Shown in pieces: positions 25,894 through 34,294 of a stretch of 64,000 bases of DNA. Every line of letters begins with the position of its first letter. Position 1 is the first letter of the stretch. Both the position numbers and the translations under genes were made by a program. The DNA is from a virus. The notes under the pieces are model-generated. The model did no database searches. It worked only from the letters and a program-made list of their open reading frames with translations, and was not told the DNA's origin. Location of the stretch: IMG/VR virus record IMGVR_UViG_3300034103_001604, positions 1 to 64,000 of that record. One strand, written 5' to 3'.

Positions 25894-26262
25894 ATGAATC
25901 CGTTTCGTGATCAAGAAAAGTTTATGATCGCCTGCGATCAAACAGTTACAGGCTTTAATGAAGAACAATTTAAACTCTATGTTAAACTTATCGAAGAAGA
26001 ATGTAGAGAACTTAGCATGGCTATTTCGGATCAAGATAAGTTAGAAATTCTAGATGCATTAATTGATATTTTAGTTGTTACCATCGGTGCTGTTCATAGT
26101 ATGGGTGCAAACGGCGAAGGAGCATGGAAAGAAGTTATGCGAACAAATTTTGCCAAAATTGATCGAGAAACTGGTAAAGTTAGAAAAAGAGATGATGGCA
26201 AGGTCTTAAAGCCATCGGGGTGGACCGCACCTGACCTAAAACCTTATCTTACAAAGGAGTAA
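25894..26262 (+). CDS. MazG-like nucleotide pyrophosphohydrolase
   Basis: The 122-residue protein has the all-helical MazG/HisE pattern: KLIEEECRELSMAI carries the E-E-x-x-E metal motif and ILDALIDILVVTIGA the D-x-x-x-D motif on the next helix. The terminal KPSGWTAPDLKPYL is typical of phage members. These enzymes hydrolyse NTPs to NMP and pyrophosphate, and phage versions are thought to affect nucleotide pools or (p)ppGpp signalling. The ATG follows AAAGGAAAAAT. Confidence 0.8.
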   Translation: MNPFRDQEKFMIACDQTVTGFNEEQFKLYVKLIEEECRELSMAISDQDKLEILDALIDILVVTIGAVHSMGANGEGAWKEVMRTNFAKIDRETGKVRKRDDGKVLKPSGWTAPDLKPYLTKE

Positions 26263-26266
26263 AAAT

Positions 26267-26962
26267 ATGTTTGGAGCAAGTTATGGCCTGCCACAGGCCA
26301 GTTATCGAACAGCAGGAGAATTAAATTCTGCTATGGGTAAGGTCTATGCTAATATGGGATTGGCTGTCCTTACTTCTATGATTATCAGTATGCTGGTTGC
26401 TAGTAGCCCGGCATTGATGTCATTCTTGTTTACAGGATTTATGAAATGGATTGTAATTTTTGCACCGTTAGTAGCAGTCTTTGCAATTAGCATTGCATTA
26501 AATGCAAATCCTCCGGCTCCCCTAGCACATCTAATGCTACACGGGTTCGCAGCATTAATGGGTCTCAGTTTCGCTACAATTTTTGTAGTTTACAATTTAG
26601 GTAGTATTGTTAGTGCGTTTATGGGTGCTGCTGTTTTATTTGGTGCTATGAGTTTCTATGGGTACTTTACCAAAAAAAGCCTAGATAGTCTAGGAAAATG
26701 GATGTTTGTGGGGTTGATCGCAATCGTTATTGCTAGTATAATCAACATATTCGTAGGAAGTTCTGTGGCTCAAACGGTAATCAGCGCATTGGCCATTATA
26801 ATTTTCCTTGGATTAACTGCTTGGGATACTCAAAGAATCCGTGAAGAACTGTCGTCAAATACCAGTCCTGCTGCGGAAGTTAATGGTGCCCTAAGTCTTT
26901 ACATTAACTTTATCAACATTTTCTTAAACTTGTTGAACCTATTTGGAAGTAAAAACGAATAA
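26267..26962 (+). CDS. Bax inhibitor-1/YccA family membrane protein
   Basis: The 231-residue protein has about seven hydrophobic helices (roughly residues 24-46, 52-75, 81-101, 105-128, 137-157, 163-185 and 205-226) and the family's sequence plan: RTAGELNSAMGKVYANMGLA at the start, PAPLAHLMLHGFAALMG in the middle, FLGLTAWDTQRIRE with the conserved Asp, and a terminal LYINFINIFLNLLNLFG. The family forms pH-sensitive calcium leak channels and in bacteria includes YccA, an FtsH modulator. Its role during infection is unknown. The next gene starts in a TAATG overlap. Confidence 0.92.
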   Translation: MFGASYGLPQASYRTAGELNSAMGKVYANMGLAVLTSMIISMLVASSPALMSFLFTGFMKWIVIFAPLVAVFAISIALNANPPAPLAHLMLHGFAALMGLSFATIFVVYNLGSIVSAFMGAAVLFGAMSFYGYFTKKSLDSLGKWMFVGLIAIVIASIINIFVGSSVAQTVISALAIIIFLGLTAWDTQRIREELSSNTSPAAEVNGALSLYINFINIFLNLLNLFGSKNE

Positions 26963-27810
26963 TGGCACAAAGAACTCATTACTGGAGTTGCAGTTCTTTC
27001 GCAGATTGGCTTCGAGGCACAGCCAAAAACGGAGCCAAGACTGCTGAAGGATGGCGTGATTGGCGGAAGGATGCAGAAACAAAGTATCCTTTCCGTTATT
27101 GGCTTGCAGAAGAAGGATTGGATAAAATCCAAAATTTTATTTGGTGGCCAGTGGACAGATTGTACGATATCAAATATTATATTAACAATCGATTCATTAG
27201 CCGCACTCATTGTCTTACCGCTCACCCTAGAGACATTAGACCGGGTCAGTGGCGCGATGTTGGTAATCGCTTTTTGCCTTGTCTTTTCAATGAACTTGTT
27301 GATTATGTCGAAGTCGAACTAGCGTGGTGGCACCTTGTTTGGGATAAAGAATCTAGATCCAAATACAATGCACCGTGGTGGAGATTTGGCTGGTGGAACA
27401 TGCGTCTGTGGCGCTGCCCACAAGCAGGTCTCGACAATCTCAAGTGGCAAAGTGAACTTGTTTGGAAAGAAGATGAATGTGAACCTGGTAGTCCCAATAT
27501 TGGAAAACCTACCTATCAAGCAGAAAAAGCCCTAGAAATTCTAGCACTGTACAAGTGGTGGACCGAAGTTTATCCGAATCGTCCAGATGTATACGATGTC
27601 AGCGGTTGGACCAAGTACTGCGATCTCAAGAGAGAACTTTATGGAAATAAAGATCTTGATTGGTTTTGCGACGACAAAACTCCTGCTGATCTAAGAGAAT
27701 TTGGAGATCAGACTCTAAAAAAGAGTCGAGAAATTGAAGAAGCCTATGAACAAGAAGATGAAGAAATGCTAATTCGTCTTATCAAAATTCGCAACTCACT
27801 TTGGACTTAA
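26962..27810 (+). CDS. Trp-rich conserved phage protein of unknown function
   Basis: The 282-residue protein is strikingly rich in tryptophan (WWHLVW, WWRFGWW, WKED) and arginine. RTHYWSCSSFADWLRG at the start and IRNSLWT at the end are of a type I associate with large phage genomes, but I know no function. It is cytoplasmic by appearance. Its codons are more GC-rich than those of the first 22 kb. It overlaps the Bax-inhibitor gene by one base. Confidence 0.7.
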   Translation: MAQRTHYWSCSSFADWLRGTAKNGAKTAEGWRDWRKDAETKYPFRYWLAEEGLDKIQNFIWWPVDRLYDIKYYINNRFISRTHCLTAHPRDIRPGQWRDVGNRFLPCLFNELVDYVEVELAWWHLVWDKESRSKYNAPWWRFGWWNMRLWRCPQAGLDNLKWQSELVWKEDECEPGSPNIGKPTYQAEKALEILALYKWWTEVYPNRPDVYDVSGWTKYCDLKRELYGNKDLDWFCDDKTPADLREFGDQTLKKSREIEEAYEQEDEEMLIRLIKIRNSLWT

Positions 27811-27813
27811 ATT

Positions 27814-28023
27814 ATGAACGACACAGACAACAAAATTAAAATCACATTTGCACCCGGATGTTTTGATAACTTTGACGGTTCTCAAGAAGAACTAGATGAG
27901 TTGATCAAAGAAATTACTCGCCTAGCAGAAAGCGGCGAACTTCTAGAAAATTCTAAGCCGGTAGAAATTCCAGAAGATTTTGATTTTGATGATGTTGAAA
28001 TACCTAAAAGAAATTTGCAATGA
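27814..28023 (+). CDS. Small acidic hypothetical protein
   Basis: The 69-residue protein is highly acidic, with SQEELDELIKEITRLAESGEL as a likely helix and an EDFDFDDVEIP tail. It overlaps the next gene in an ATGA arrangement. Acidic small phage proteins can be inhibitors or DNA mimics. Here that is only a possibility. Confidence 0.6.
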   Translation: MNDTDNKIKITFAPGCFDNFDGSQEELDELIKEITRLAESGELLENSKPVEIPEDFDFDDVEIPKRNLQ

Positions 28024-28574
28024 TATCTAAAAGTCCAGAACGTCATACCTTTCAAAAAGAAGGATATGTAAAACGCTGTGAAGAAAACGGCGAAACTCCT
28101 AGTGAGGATTACTTGGACATGTTCCAAAAGATACTTGAACAAGAGGACCGCAAGTGGGACGATCCTAAGGCCAGAGAAAACAACATGGAATGGGATCTTG
28201 TTACTACTGATTGGATTTTGGCAAAGGCTCGTGCCAACGAAAACTATGCTCAAAACATCTACGCAGCATTGTGCAATAACGGCTTTATCAAATTAGATGT
28301 AATTCCTATTCTTACGGAAAAAGAATGGAGTTGTTCGTGGCGCCATGCCGGGGGCATTGTTGCAGACATGCGACAAGAAGGTGACTACATTGATTGGTAT
28401 TGCAGTGGCATAGGCGGACAAATCGTCGAGGAAGAAGGTAAAGAAACTACTGAACAATGGCGTGCTCGAACTGGCTTCATGCCCGAAGGTATGATAACCA
28501 AAGAAATTCGAGAAGATTTTCAAAAACTAGGTTGGATACCTGCCAAAGGCGGAGATTGGGAACACTTTGAGTAA
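28020..28574 (+). CDS. Conserved phage protein of unknown function
   Basis: The 184-residue protein has an N-terminal helical part followed by WSCSWRHAGGIVADMRQEGDY and IDWYCSGIGG, a block I associate with many phage genomes without known function. It is soluble. It is coupled to both neighbours by short overlaps, so it belongs to the same transcript as the cupin gene downstream. Confidence 0.7.
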   Translation: MISKSPERHTFQKEGYVKRCEENGETPSEDYLDMFQKILEQEDRKWDDPKARENNMEWDLVTTDWILAKARANENYAQNIYAALCNNGFIKLDVIPILTEKEWSCSWRHAGGIVADMRQEGDYIDWYCSGIGGQIVEEEGKETTEQWRARTGFMPEGMITKEIREDFQKLGWIPAKGGDWEHFE

Positions 28575-28818
28575 GCCAATTATTCTTAAACCTGCTCAAT
28601 GGGAAAAACTGAGAGAACAACTTAAAAAAGACTATAGACCCAGTGTTCTACTCATACGACAACGAATGCGCGATACTTTGGGATTTTTAGACCGCGAACA
28701 TCGCTGGTATACAGAACAGCACGGGTATATGACTCAAATCTGTTTAGATTTCTACAACGAACCAAAACGAACTATGTTCATGCTCAAATATAGTGAATTT
28801 ATAGATAAACAATCATGA
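28567..28818 (+). CDS. Small hypothetical protein
   Basis: The 83-residue protein starts at a TTG inside the preceding gene's end. It is basic and helical (WEKLREQLKKDYRPSVLLIRQRMRDTLGF). The overlap with the cupin gene downstream (4 bases) supports translation. No family recognised. Confidence 0.6.
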   Translation: MSKPIILKPAQWEKLREQLKKDYRPSVLLIRQRMRDTLGFLDREHRWYTEQHGYMTQICLDFYNEPKRTMFMLKYSEFIDKQS

Positions 28819-29171
28819 AATCAGGAAAAATTTGGGGCAGCACTGAATTAATACATGCCAACGGTGTTCTAGAATTTCATAGGATTGAATTTAAATCTGG
28901 ATTCAAATGTTCGGAACACCTACACAAATATAAATGGAATGGCTTTTTCGTTGAATCTGGAAAATTGTTAGTTCGAGTCTGGCAAGATGACCAAAATGGT
29001 TTAATCGACGAAACCATTTTAAATCCGGGAGAATTTACTCAAGTCAAACCAGGAAAGATACATCAATTCGAAGGCCTAGAAGATGGTGTTGCATTTGAAC
29101 TATACTGGGCCGAATTCAACCACGATGATATTGTTCGAAGAACTGTTGGATCAAAAGTTTTGCACGACTAG
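28815..29171 (+). CDS. Cupin-fold protein
   Basis: The 118-residue protein has the cupin motif 1 pattern in SEHLHKYKWNGFFVESGKL (HxH followed by E and G) and motif 2 in VKPGKIHQFEG. Metal-binding single-domain cupins include sugar-phosphate isomerase-like and sugar-nucleotide epimerase-like proteins, and also sensing domains. The reaction cannot be told from the motif alone. It ends a tightly coupled run, since a fresh promoter follows. Confidence 0.78.
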   Translation: MKSGKIWGSTELIHANGVLEFHRIEFKSGFKCSEHLHKYKWNGFFVESGKLLVRVWQDDQNGLIDETILNPGEFTQVKPGKIHQFEGLEDGVAFELYWAEFNHDDIVRRTVGSKVLHD

Positions 29172-29182
29172 TAAATAGTCTG

Positions 29183-29211
29183 TTGACAAAATTTTAGTTT
29201 GATGCTATACT
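29183..29211 (+). promoter_or_regulatory. Sigma70-type promoter
   Basis: TTGACA at 29183-29188 and TATACT at 29206-29211 are separated by exactly 17 bp. The start point would be near 29218, about 20 bases before the ATG of the gene at 29241, leaving room for the AGGAG ribosome site. It lies in one of the few intergenic gaps of this operon. Confidence 0.8.
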
Positions 29212-29240
29212 ATTGAAACAGTCAATGTTCAGGAGCAATT

Positions 29241-30428
29241 ATGGCTACTTCTACTGCCAAACGAATCAAAGCCCATCAGGCCCTTCAATCTAGCAAACGA
29301 GATCATAGCCCAAAGTGGGACGATGCAGAAAATTGGTCTGGAGAAAAATTTACTGCATACTTTAGAAGTGCAATGGGATATTATAACCTTAACCATAATG
29401 GTAAGGATCTCAAGCCTCAAGTTATTAATTGGATGGCTAGAAATGGATATTCCAAGACTGTTATCGAACAGTTCAAGAAAACTAAAGATTGGCGTTGCCA
29501 AATTACCATAGGTGCAGTTGCTGCCTGCCTCAACAAAGGCATGCCCAATGTTCATCCCGGATTTAACAACGGCAGAGATACTGCTACCTGGCTTGGTGCA
29601 GAAATTTCTCGTGTGTTAACTGATGGCAAAAACGATATTGATCCTGAAGAGACAGTCAAGGTTGAAAAAGTAGCGACTCCTGTTGTAACTATTCAAGACC
29701 GTCTTCGAGAAGCCGCCGGCACCATGTGTGAAGAACTTGACGTTGCTATTGACAGTTTTATTCTTGATCCAGAAAACTTTGACCCTAAATCTTTCAAAAT
29801 TATTAATCTTTTGAGAGGCAAAGGAGCCAAGGCTGCTCATGCACGATACATCAAAAGTTTTTTCCAATTCGGTCATGACGAACTTCAAGAACTGGCCAGT
29901 GGTAATGCCGATGACCAACTTCGAGAGGCTTATAAGCATCACCCCAGAAAACACGTTCGTAAGTTGATTGAATTTTACGAAAGCATTATGTCTGCTTGCG
30001 ATCAGATCGCCGCAGAGCAAAAAGTGCTAAAGAAGCCTCGTGCTAAGAAAGTTAAGCCAGTTGAAGATTTGGTCAAGAAACTCAAATTTTGTATTAAGGA
30101 CGACAAGTTGGGTATTGTAAGCACCCCTCCTGCTCAAATTGTTAGGGCACAAGGTGTTGTTGTTTACAATGTAAAAACTAGAAAACTAGGCTACTACATT
30201 GCTAATAGCAGTAACGGATTTGGTGTAAAAGGAACAACTATCACGGACTTTACCACTAAAAGTATTCAAAAGACTTTGCGCAAGCCCCCGGAACAGATCA
30301 AAGAGTTCAAGGAACAAAATACGCAAAAACGGTTTGAAACTTGGTTTAGCAAGAGTGTCAAAACTACTGAAACTGCACTGAATGGCCGTGTCAATGAAGA
30401 CATTGTTATCCTTAAGGTTTTCAAATAG
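29241..30428 (+). CDS. Conserved phage protein of unknown function
   Basis: The 395-residue protein is soluble and basic. Its N-terminal 110 residues have a helical pattern ending NWMARNGYSKTVIEQFKKTKDW and AACLNKGMPNVHPGFNNG, and the middle is helical and charged. The C-terminal third contains strand-like segments VVVYNVKTRKLGYYI and GTTITDF. It is well expressed in appearance: its own consensus promoter and an AGGAG site precede it. I associate this type with marine and large phages but no function is known. A DNA-associated role is possible from the basic linker KKPRAKKVKP. Confidence 0.7.
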   Translation: MATSTAKRIKAHQALQSSKRDHSPKWDDAENWSGEKFTAYFRSAMGYYNLNHNGKDLKPQVINWMARNGYSKTVIEQFKKTKDWRCQITIGAVAACLNKGMPNVHPGFNNGRDTATWLGAEISRVLTDGKNDIDPEETVKVEKVATPVVTIQDRLREAAGTMCEELDVAIDSFILDPENFDPKSFKIINLLRGKGAKAAHARYIKSFFQFGHDELQELASGNADDQLREAYKHHPRKHVRKLIEFYESIMSACDQIAAEQKVLKKPRAKKVKPVEDLVKKLKFCIKDDKLGIVSTPPAQIVRAQGVVVYNVKTRKLGYYIANSSNGFGVKGTTITDFTTKSIQKTLRKPPEQIKEFKEQNTQKRFETWFSKSVKTTETALNGRVNEDIVILKVFK

Positions 30429-30483
30429 CCACTAAGGTATAAAATGAAACTTGTGCAATTTAACAAAACTCCCTGATCAAATC

Positions 30484-30684
30484 ATGAATAAATCTACAGA
30501 AAAAGTACTTCCTGCACCCGAAGCATTGATGCAATTAGACCATCCTATGGCTAGTAAGTTTGCTAAATTTTGGACGACTTATCAGTTTGATCCCACAGGA
30601 GCAAAGTCCTGGATAGAGGCTAATCCTAAAGAAGCACAAGAACTTAGGGCTTTTGTACAGAAATTTGGGTCACAGTTTATCTAA
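30484..30684 (+). CDS. Small hypothetical protein
   Basis: The protein has 66 residues from the ATG at 30484. A GTG further upstream is less likely. It has a P-A-P-E-A-L-M start and a helical AKSWIEANPKEAQELRAFVQKF end. No family recognised. It lies in the operon of small genes that follows the large conserved protein. Confidence 0.55.
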   Translation: MNKSTEKVLPAPEALMQLDHPMASKFAKFWTTYQFDPTGAKSWIEANPKEAQELRAFVQKFGSQFI

Positions 30685-30689
30685 CATTT

Positions 30690-30887
30690 ATGAATACTAG
30701 TTATCAACCCACCCGAAGCCAACAATTAATGCTGGCATCTGCTGTAGCAGAAAAGTATGGCAAGCGTTCTCCCTACGAACGTATCATTGTACACTATGTA
30801 CTTAAAGATACACACTTGGTTTTGCACCTTCAAATTGAAAGACAGTGTCCAGAGCATGGGGTGTTTTTTGAACGTGTATATCTATAA
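30690..30887 (+). CDS. Small hypothetical protein
   Basis: The 65-residue protein reads as one helix followed by two strands (RIIVHYVLKDTHLVLHLQIERQC). A CPEHG motif near the end is not enough for a metal site. Short spacing to both neighbours supports it as an operon member. Function unknown. Confidence 0.5.
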   Translation: MNTSYQPTRSQQLMLASAVAEKYGKRSPYERIIVHYVLKDTHLVLHLQIERQCPEHGVFFERVYL

Positions 30888-30898
30888 TCGGAGTTAAA

Positions 30899-31195
30899 AT
30901 GAACCGAGAGGATGAAAAACTTAAAAATTCCAAACGCAGGCATCGTGATGAAGTTGCTGTAAAACGCCAGGCTAAAATTGCCAAAGAACATGGTGCACCA
31001 GTTAAGGACCCACATAAACTGCATAAAAAACATGCTATGGATTGTGGTAACCCGGGTTGTTTCTTGTGTGGAAACCCTCGAAAGATTCATAAGGATAAAC
31101 TTACTCAGCAAGAAAAACGTCTTTTTCAAGACATCGATGCACCCAATGACAGACACAGTAATGGAGTAAAAAATGACCAAGAAGATTTACTATGA
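30899..31195 (+). CDS. Small basic protein with Cys cluster
   Basis: The 98-residue protein is strongly basic in its first 45 residues, then has HAMDCGNPGCFLCGNPRKIHK, with cysteines spaced C-x4-C-x2-C next to histidines, a possible metal-binding knuckle. Similar short proteins occur in phages and some bacteria with unknown role. The ATG has GGAG upstream. It overlaps the next gene by 23 bases. Confidence 0.65.
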   Translation: MNREDEKLKNSKRRHRDEVAVKRQAKIAKEHGAPVKDPHKLHKKHAMDCGNPGCFLCGNPRKIHKDKLTQQEKRLFQDIDAPNDRHSNGVKNDQEDLL

Positions 31196-31631
31196 AAAAA
31201 AGGGACGAAGGTATGTACCCGTAGCCGAGTATGACAGCGACTATTTAGATAGTTTTCCCAAGGGAAATCATCTTGTTATGTGCTACCCCGGAGGATCTAG
31301 CCGAGTATTCAATATCAATCCAGACTATGCTAGTCTTATTGCTGCTAGTCGGGTAGCACATGATGCTATGTGCAGATCTATTGTCAAAGCCAGTGAAATG
31401 AAACCTAAGAAAACGCCCCTTACCCTCGAACAAAGGCAGGCATGGGATAATCTAAAAAAAGCATTTGGTGATGAAATGTATTCTCTAAAAATTGACAGTG
31501 CCTATGACGTTGCTCAAGCAGGCATAAAGGCTTTACAAGAGGAAGCAAAGATGCTACAATCTAATGAAGCCGTTAAAAAGGCTATGGATCATCTCAATCT
31601 CATTGTCGAACTTACAAAGGAACAAAAATGA
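31173..31631 (+). CDS. Conserved phage protein of unknown function
   Basis: The 152-residue protein begins with a short basic YYEKKGRRYVPVAEYD segment, common to a phage protein family, with a strand region VMCYPGGSSRVFNINPDY and long C-terminal helices that may be coiled. It overlaps both neighbours, and so is translated in series with them. No function assigned. Confidence 0.65.
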   Translation: MTKKIYYEKKGRRYVPVAEYDSDYLDSFPKGNHLVMCYPGGSSRVFNINPDYASLIAASRVAHDAMCRSIVKASEMKPKKTPLTLEQRQAWDNLKKAFGDEMYSLKIDSAYDVAQAGIKALQEEAKMLQSNEAVKKAMDHLNLIVELTKEQK

Positions 31632-32203
31632 TTAATCTTAAACAGTGGATGGAAGTTGTTGATTACCGTATTACCGAAGGTGATCAATATTACAGTGAAG
31701 TATTTGGCAACGACGCCAGATGCTATTGCCTCAGTGCATGGAATGGTGACCACGACGGTTATACTTTCAATATTATATTTGACACTGATACTCAAGTGGT
31801 CTATATGGTAGAGGCATGCGATTACAAACATAATCGGGCATATCGTCGAATCAATCCAAATTTTGTTGATGCATACAATAAAAATGCCAATGAAATGGAT
31901 CATGTTGCCTGGGACGATGTAAAGTACATTGATCTTGATGTCGATGATGATTGGATGGACAAGGCGCTTGCTATCAAATCAGGTGAAGACTATGATACTC
32001 GCGTTAGTATTCCTTTAGATTTTACAGATGAAGAACTACTGAAGTACATGAAAATGGCTCATGAAAAAGATATGACCTTTAATAAGTTTGTTGAAGAAGC
32101 ACTTAAGGCTGCAATTGACCACTATGAAAAGGATCCAGAAGGAGCCTTGGCTCGTGCCAAGGAATGGAAAGAATCTCAATTGATCAAATCGGAAGATTGC
32201 TGA
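31628..32203 (+). CDS. Hypothetical protein with ribbon-helix-helix-like C-terminus
   Basis: The 191-residue protein has an N-terminal domain of unknown fold with strands YTFNIIFDTDTQVVYMVEACD. Its C-terminus is RVSIPLDFTDEELLKYMKMAH followed by MTFNKFVEEALKAAI. A strand followed by two helices of this spacing resembles the ribbon-helix-helix DNA-binding unit of CopG/Arc proteins, so a regulator role is possible. The start overlaps the previous stop in an ATGA. Confidence 0.6.
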   Translation: MINLKQWMEVVDYRITEGDQYYSEVFGNDARCYCLSAWNGDHDGYTFNIIFDTDTQVVYMVEACDYKHNRAYRRINPNFVDAYNKNANEMDHVAWDDVKYIDLDVDDDWMDKALAIKSGEDYDTRVSIPLDFTDEELLKYMKMAHEKDMTFNKFVEEALKAAIDHYEKDPEGALARAKEWKESQLIKSEDC

Positions 32204-32204
32204 A

Positions 32205-32459
32205 ATGACTTTACCCGACGAAAGATATCGTGCTGTAATGTGGGCTAAAAGGTTTTTAGAGAGTGTTGCTTACAAACCATCAGTCTACCCTCGTGTACCA
32301 AAATATTTACGAAGAGAAGCAAATAGTATCCTTCGTCATTTTCCCAGTGAGTGGGACTTACAACAAGCAGCCGAAAAGGCACCATCTGTGTTTCAAGAAA
32401 AAATGGAACCGTTGTATCGAATGGTCAAACAACACGAACAGGATAAACAAGATGTATAA
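32205..32459 (+). CDS. Small hypothetical phage protein
   Basis: The 84-residue protein has a helix-rich pattern, with RAVMWAKRFLESV near the start and LRREANSILRHFPSEWDLQ in the middle. I associate this layout with a phage protein family that has no known role. It overlaps the next gene's ATG by 8 bases. Confidence 0.6.
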   Translation: MTLPDERYRAVMWAKRFLESVAYKPSVYPRVPKYLRREANSILRHFPSEWDLQQAAEKAPSVFQEKMEPLYRMVKQHEQDKQDV

Positions 32460-32883
32460 CGAAAATGAATATGATATCTTCGAAAAAAAGATGATGGAGA
32501 CCTATCCTAAAATGTTTGCAAATCCCTACGGTGGGATTGCAATTGGTTCAGGCTGGTGGCCAATTATCGAAACTCTGTGCCGACATATTCAACATCACAT
32601 TGATTGGAAACAACAACAAAAGGAAAAGTACGGCCGTGGTGAAGGTTGTGAACAAGTCGTAGTTGCTCAAATTAAAGAAAAATTTGGTGGACTGAGATTT
32701 TATTACGACGGCGGGGACGATGTAATTGGCGGTATGGTCCGTATGGCAGAGGCTTGGGCAGGTAATTCCTGCGAAGAATGTGGTAAGCCCGGAAAGAGCC
32801 GTGAAGGGGGTTGGATACGAACTCTCTGTGACGAGCACGAAGCCGAATATCAGGCAAGAAAAACTCAAAATGAAATTAAGTGA
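32452..32883 (+). CDS. Conserved phage protein with zinc-binding-like region
   Basis: The protein has 143 residues from the ATG at 32452, which overlaps the previous gene's end. An earlier in-frame start runs through the other gene. It carries GSGWWPIIETLCRHIQ, EKFGGLRFYYDGGDD and GMVRMAEAWAGNSCEECGKPG, ending TLCDEHEA. The C-x2-C and C-x2-H pairs are likely zinc ligands. This family is widespread in phages but without known function. Confidence 0.72.
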   Translation: MYNENEYDIFEKKMMETYPKMFANPYGGIAIGSGWWPIIETLCRHIQHHIDWKQQQKEKYGRGEGCEQVVVAQIKEKFGGLRFYYDGGDDVIGGMVRMAEAWAGNSCEECGKPGKSREGGWIRTLCDEHEAEYQARKTQNEIK

Positions 32884-33196
32884 ACTTAAACGACTAGTTG
32901 AACGCTACGATCTTAATCCATACCACGAAGATGCAGAAGTAGTGATCCAAATTAAACTGCCATACTCTACCGTTGGTGGTACGCCATTCGTCAAAGTAAA
33001 AACCGTTTATCCTGGATTTGACTGGGATCAGGGCAAGTTCTTCATTATTCCAGAAGAAGATGTTACGCCCAGTGATCGTGACTTCGCCAAGCAGATGAAA
33101 GAGATGCAAGATCGTGCTGGTTGGGCAGACTATGAGAACCGCAACCTCAAGGCTGAGATCAAGCAATTGAAGAAGAAGTTGAAGACAGAAGAATGA
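32870..33196 (+). CDS. Hypothetical protein with C-terminal coiled coil
   Basis: The protein has 108 residues from the ATG at 32870, which overlaps the preceding gene by 14 bases. The first 70 residues look like a small alpha/beta domain (VVIQIKLPYSTVGG). The last 30 (NRNLKAEIKQLKKKLKTEE) form a probable coiled coil. It is coupled to the next gene by an ATGA overlap. Confidence 0.62.
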   Translation: MKLSELKRLVERYDLNPYHEDAEVVIQIKLPYSTVGGTPFVKVKTVYPGFDWDQGKFFIIPEEDVTPSDRDFAKQMKEMQDRAGWADYENRNLKAEIKQLKKKLKTEE

Positions 33197-33387
33197 ACGA
33201 ACAAATTAAGAAACTGTTGGATAAAGGATATTCACATTGCGCAATCGCTATGTACTGTGGAGGTCCAGTTGGAACAGCAGAGTACTATAAAGTGCTAAAT
33301 GAGTTAGATCCACATCGTCCTATAGGTTGCCCACATTGTGGAGAACCTTGTTTCGGTACTGGTGATTGTAATTGTCGGGATTCATAA
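33193..33387 (+). CDS. Small Cys-rich hypothetical protein
   Basis: The 64-residue protein ends with CPHCGEPCFGTGDCNC, a dense cysteine set likely to bind zinc. The N-terminal MNEQIKKLLDKGYSHCAIAMYCGG could be a short helix-turn-helix-like unit of the kind used to recruit partners, but this is speculative. It lies at the head of the small-paralogue block. Confidence 0.6.
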   Translation: MNEQIKKLLDKGYSHCAIAMYCGGPVGTAEYYKVLNELDPHRPIGCPHCGEPCFGTGDCNCRDS

Positions 33388-33388
33388 A

Positions 33389-33694
33389 ATGAATGAACGT
33401 CTCAAGGAACTATACGAACAAGCACATATGATCAGGGAATACTCAGCAGATGATCCTATGCGTGGCGGGAATCCTTCGACGGTGTACTGGGATGGTGAAC
33501 GCAGCGCCAAGAAGTTTGCTGAGTTGATTGTGCGGGAATGTGTTGATAGCATGGAAAAATGTTTTGCTGGCGGCATAGGGACCGATAATAACAAAGACGT
33601 ATGGGGACCTTCGGCAAGCACATTCAAGGCGTGGAACGGCGCAATTAAGTTTAGTCGTGACAAGATTAAAGAACATTTCGGAGTTAAAGAATGA
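33389..33694 (+). CDS. Small phage protein, MNER family, copy 1
   Basis: The protein has 101 residues from the ATG at 33389. It begins MNERLKELYEQAH, has KKFAELIVRECVDSM in the middle and ends KIKEHFGVKE. This N-terminal, central and C-terminal signature returns in the genes at 33897, 34291 and (weakly) 34533. Such proteins are frequent in tailed phages, and their role is unknown. The alternating gene order suggests duplication of a two-gene unit. Confidence 0.68.
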   Translation: MNERLKELYEQAHMIREYSADDPMRGGNPSTVYWDGERSAKKFAELIVRECVDSMEKCFAGGIGTDNNKDVWGPSASTFKAWNGAIKFSRDKIKEHFGVKE

Positions 33695-33900
33695 AACCAA
33701 AGTCAGCCAACGGTGTAAATGGTGTTTTGATAAGAACACTTAACGGATATATGTTCCGTGTCTACGATGACGAACATAATTTTGTAGATTATGATTTACA
33801 ACATAGTGACCTATCTGTTACAATAACTGATGAAGATGCGTATTTCCATCTCAACTCAGTATTGGATCACGCTCCTGCAACATTAGGACACGAAGAATGA
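33691..33900 (+). CDS. Small hypothetical protein
   Basis: The 69-residue protein reads as a beta-rich domain (GVLIRTLNGYMFRVYDDEHNFVDYDLQH). It overlaps both neighbours by four bases and sits between copies of the MNER family. No function known. Confidence 0.6.
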   Translation: MKPKSANGVNGVLIRTLNGYMFRVYDDEHNFVDYDLQHSDLSVTITDEDAYFHLNSVLDHAPATLGHEE

Positions 33901-34115
33901 ACGAACGAATTAACGGACTTTGGTGGAAGGCTCGGATAGGCTATAACAATCAAAACTGTGATCCAGAAGTGTTAGAAAAGTTCGCCGAGTTGATTGTAGA
34001 GGAATGTAGGACGGTTGTAACTGAGGTGTATCGTAATACTCCTTTAGAACTATGTGGTCCTTTGCTCACAGCCGATGAAAAGATTGCAGAACATTTTTAC
34101 AGAGTTAAAGAATGA
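33897..34115 (+). CDS. Small phage protein, MNER family, copy 2
   Basis: The 72-residue protein begins MNERINGLWWKA, has EKFAELIVEECRTVV in the middle and ends IAEHFYRVKE. It is the same pattern as the gene at 33389 but shorter. Overlap with both neighbours is four bases. Confidence 0.68.
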   Translation: MNERINGLWWKARIGYNNQNCDPEVLEKFAELIVEECRTVVTEVYRNTPLELCGPLLTADEKIAEHFYRVKE

Positions 34116-34294
34116 TTTTGTATTTTATTTTATTTCTTATCTTATGGACAGTTGTTAGTGTTTGGTGGTTCTTCTATAATCTACCAAACAAAAACAAACC
34201 TGGTCGTTGGTATCAGTGGATATTTGTGCCGCCTTGTCTGGCAATCGCATTTATAGTTGGAAAGGTCATAAAGTTCAGGAGTAAATTAAAATGA
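34112..34294 (+). CDS. Small membrane protein
   Basis: The 60-residue protein has two hydrophobic segments (about residues 2-21 and 38-53) with a polar loop containing NKNKPGRWYQ and a basic end. It is probably an inner-membrane protein with both ends on one side. It lies between two MNER family genes. Function unknown. Confidence 0.65.
   Translation: MILYFILFLILWTVVSVWWFFYNLPNKNKPGRWYQWIFVPPCLAIAFIVGKVIKFRSKLK

Noticed and set aside
31769-31797. TTGACA-17-TATATG inside the gene at 31628
   Set aside because: The -10 box matches only four of six positions and there is no gene start nearby that needs it.
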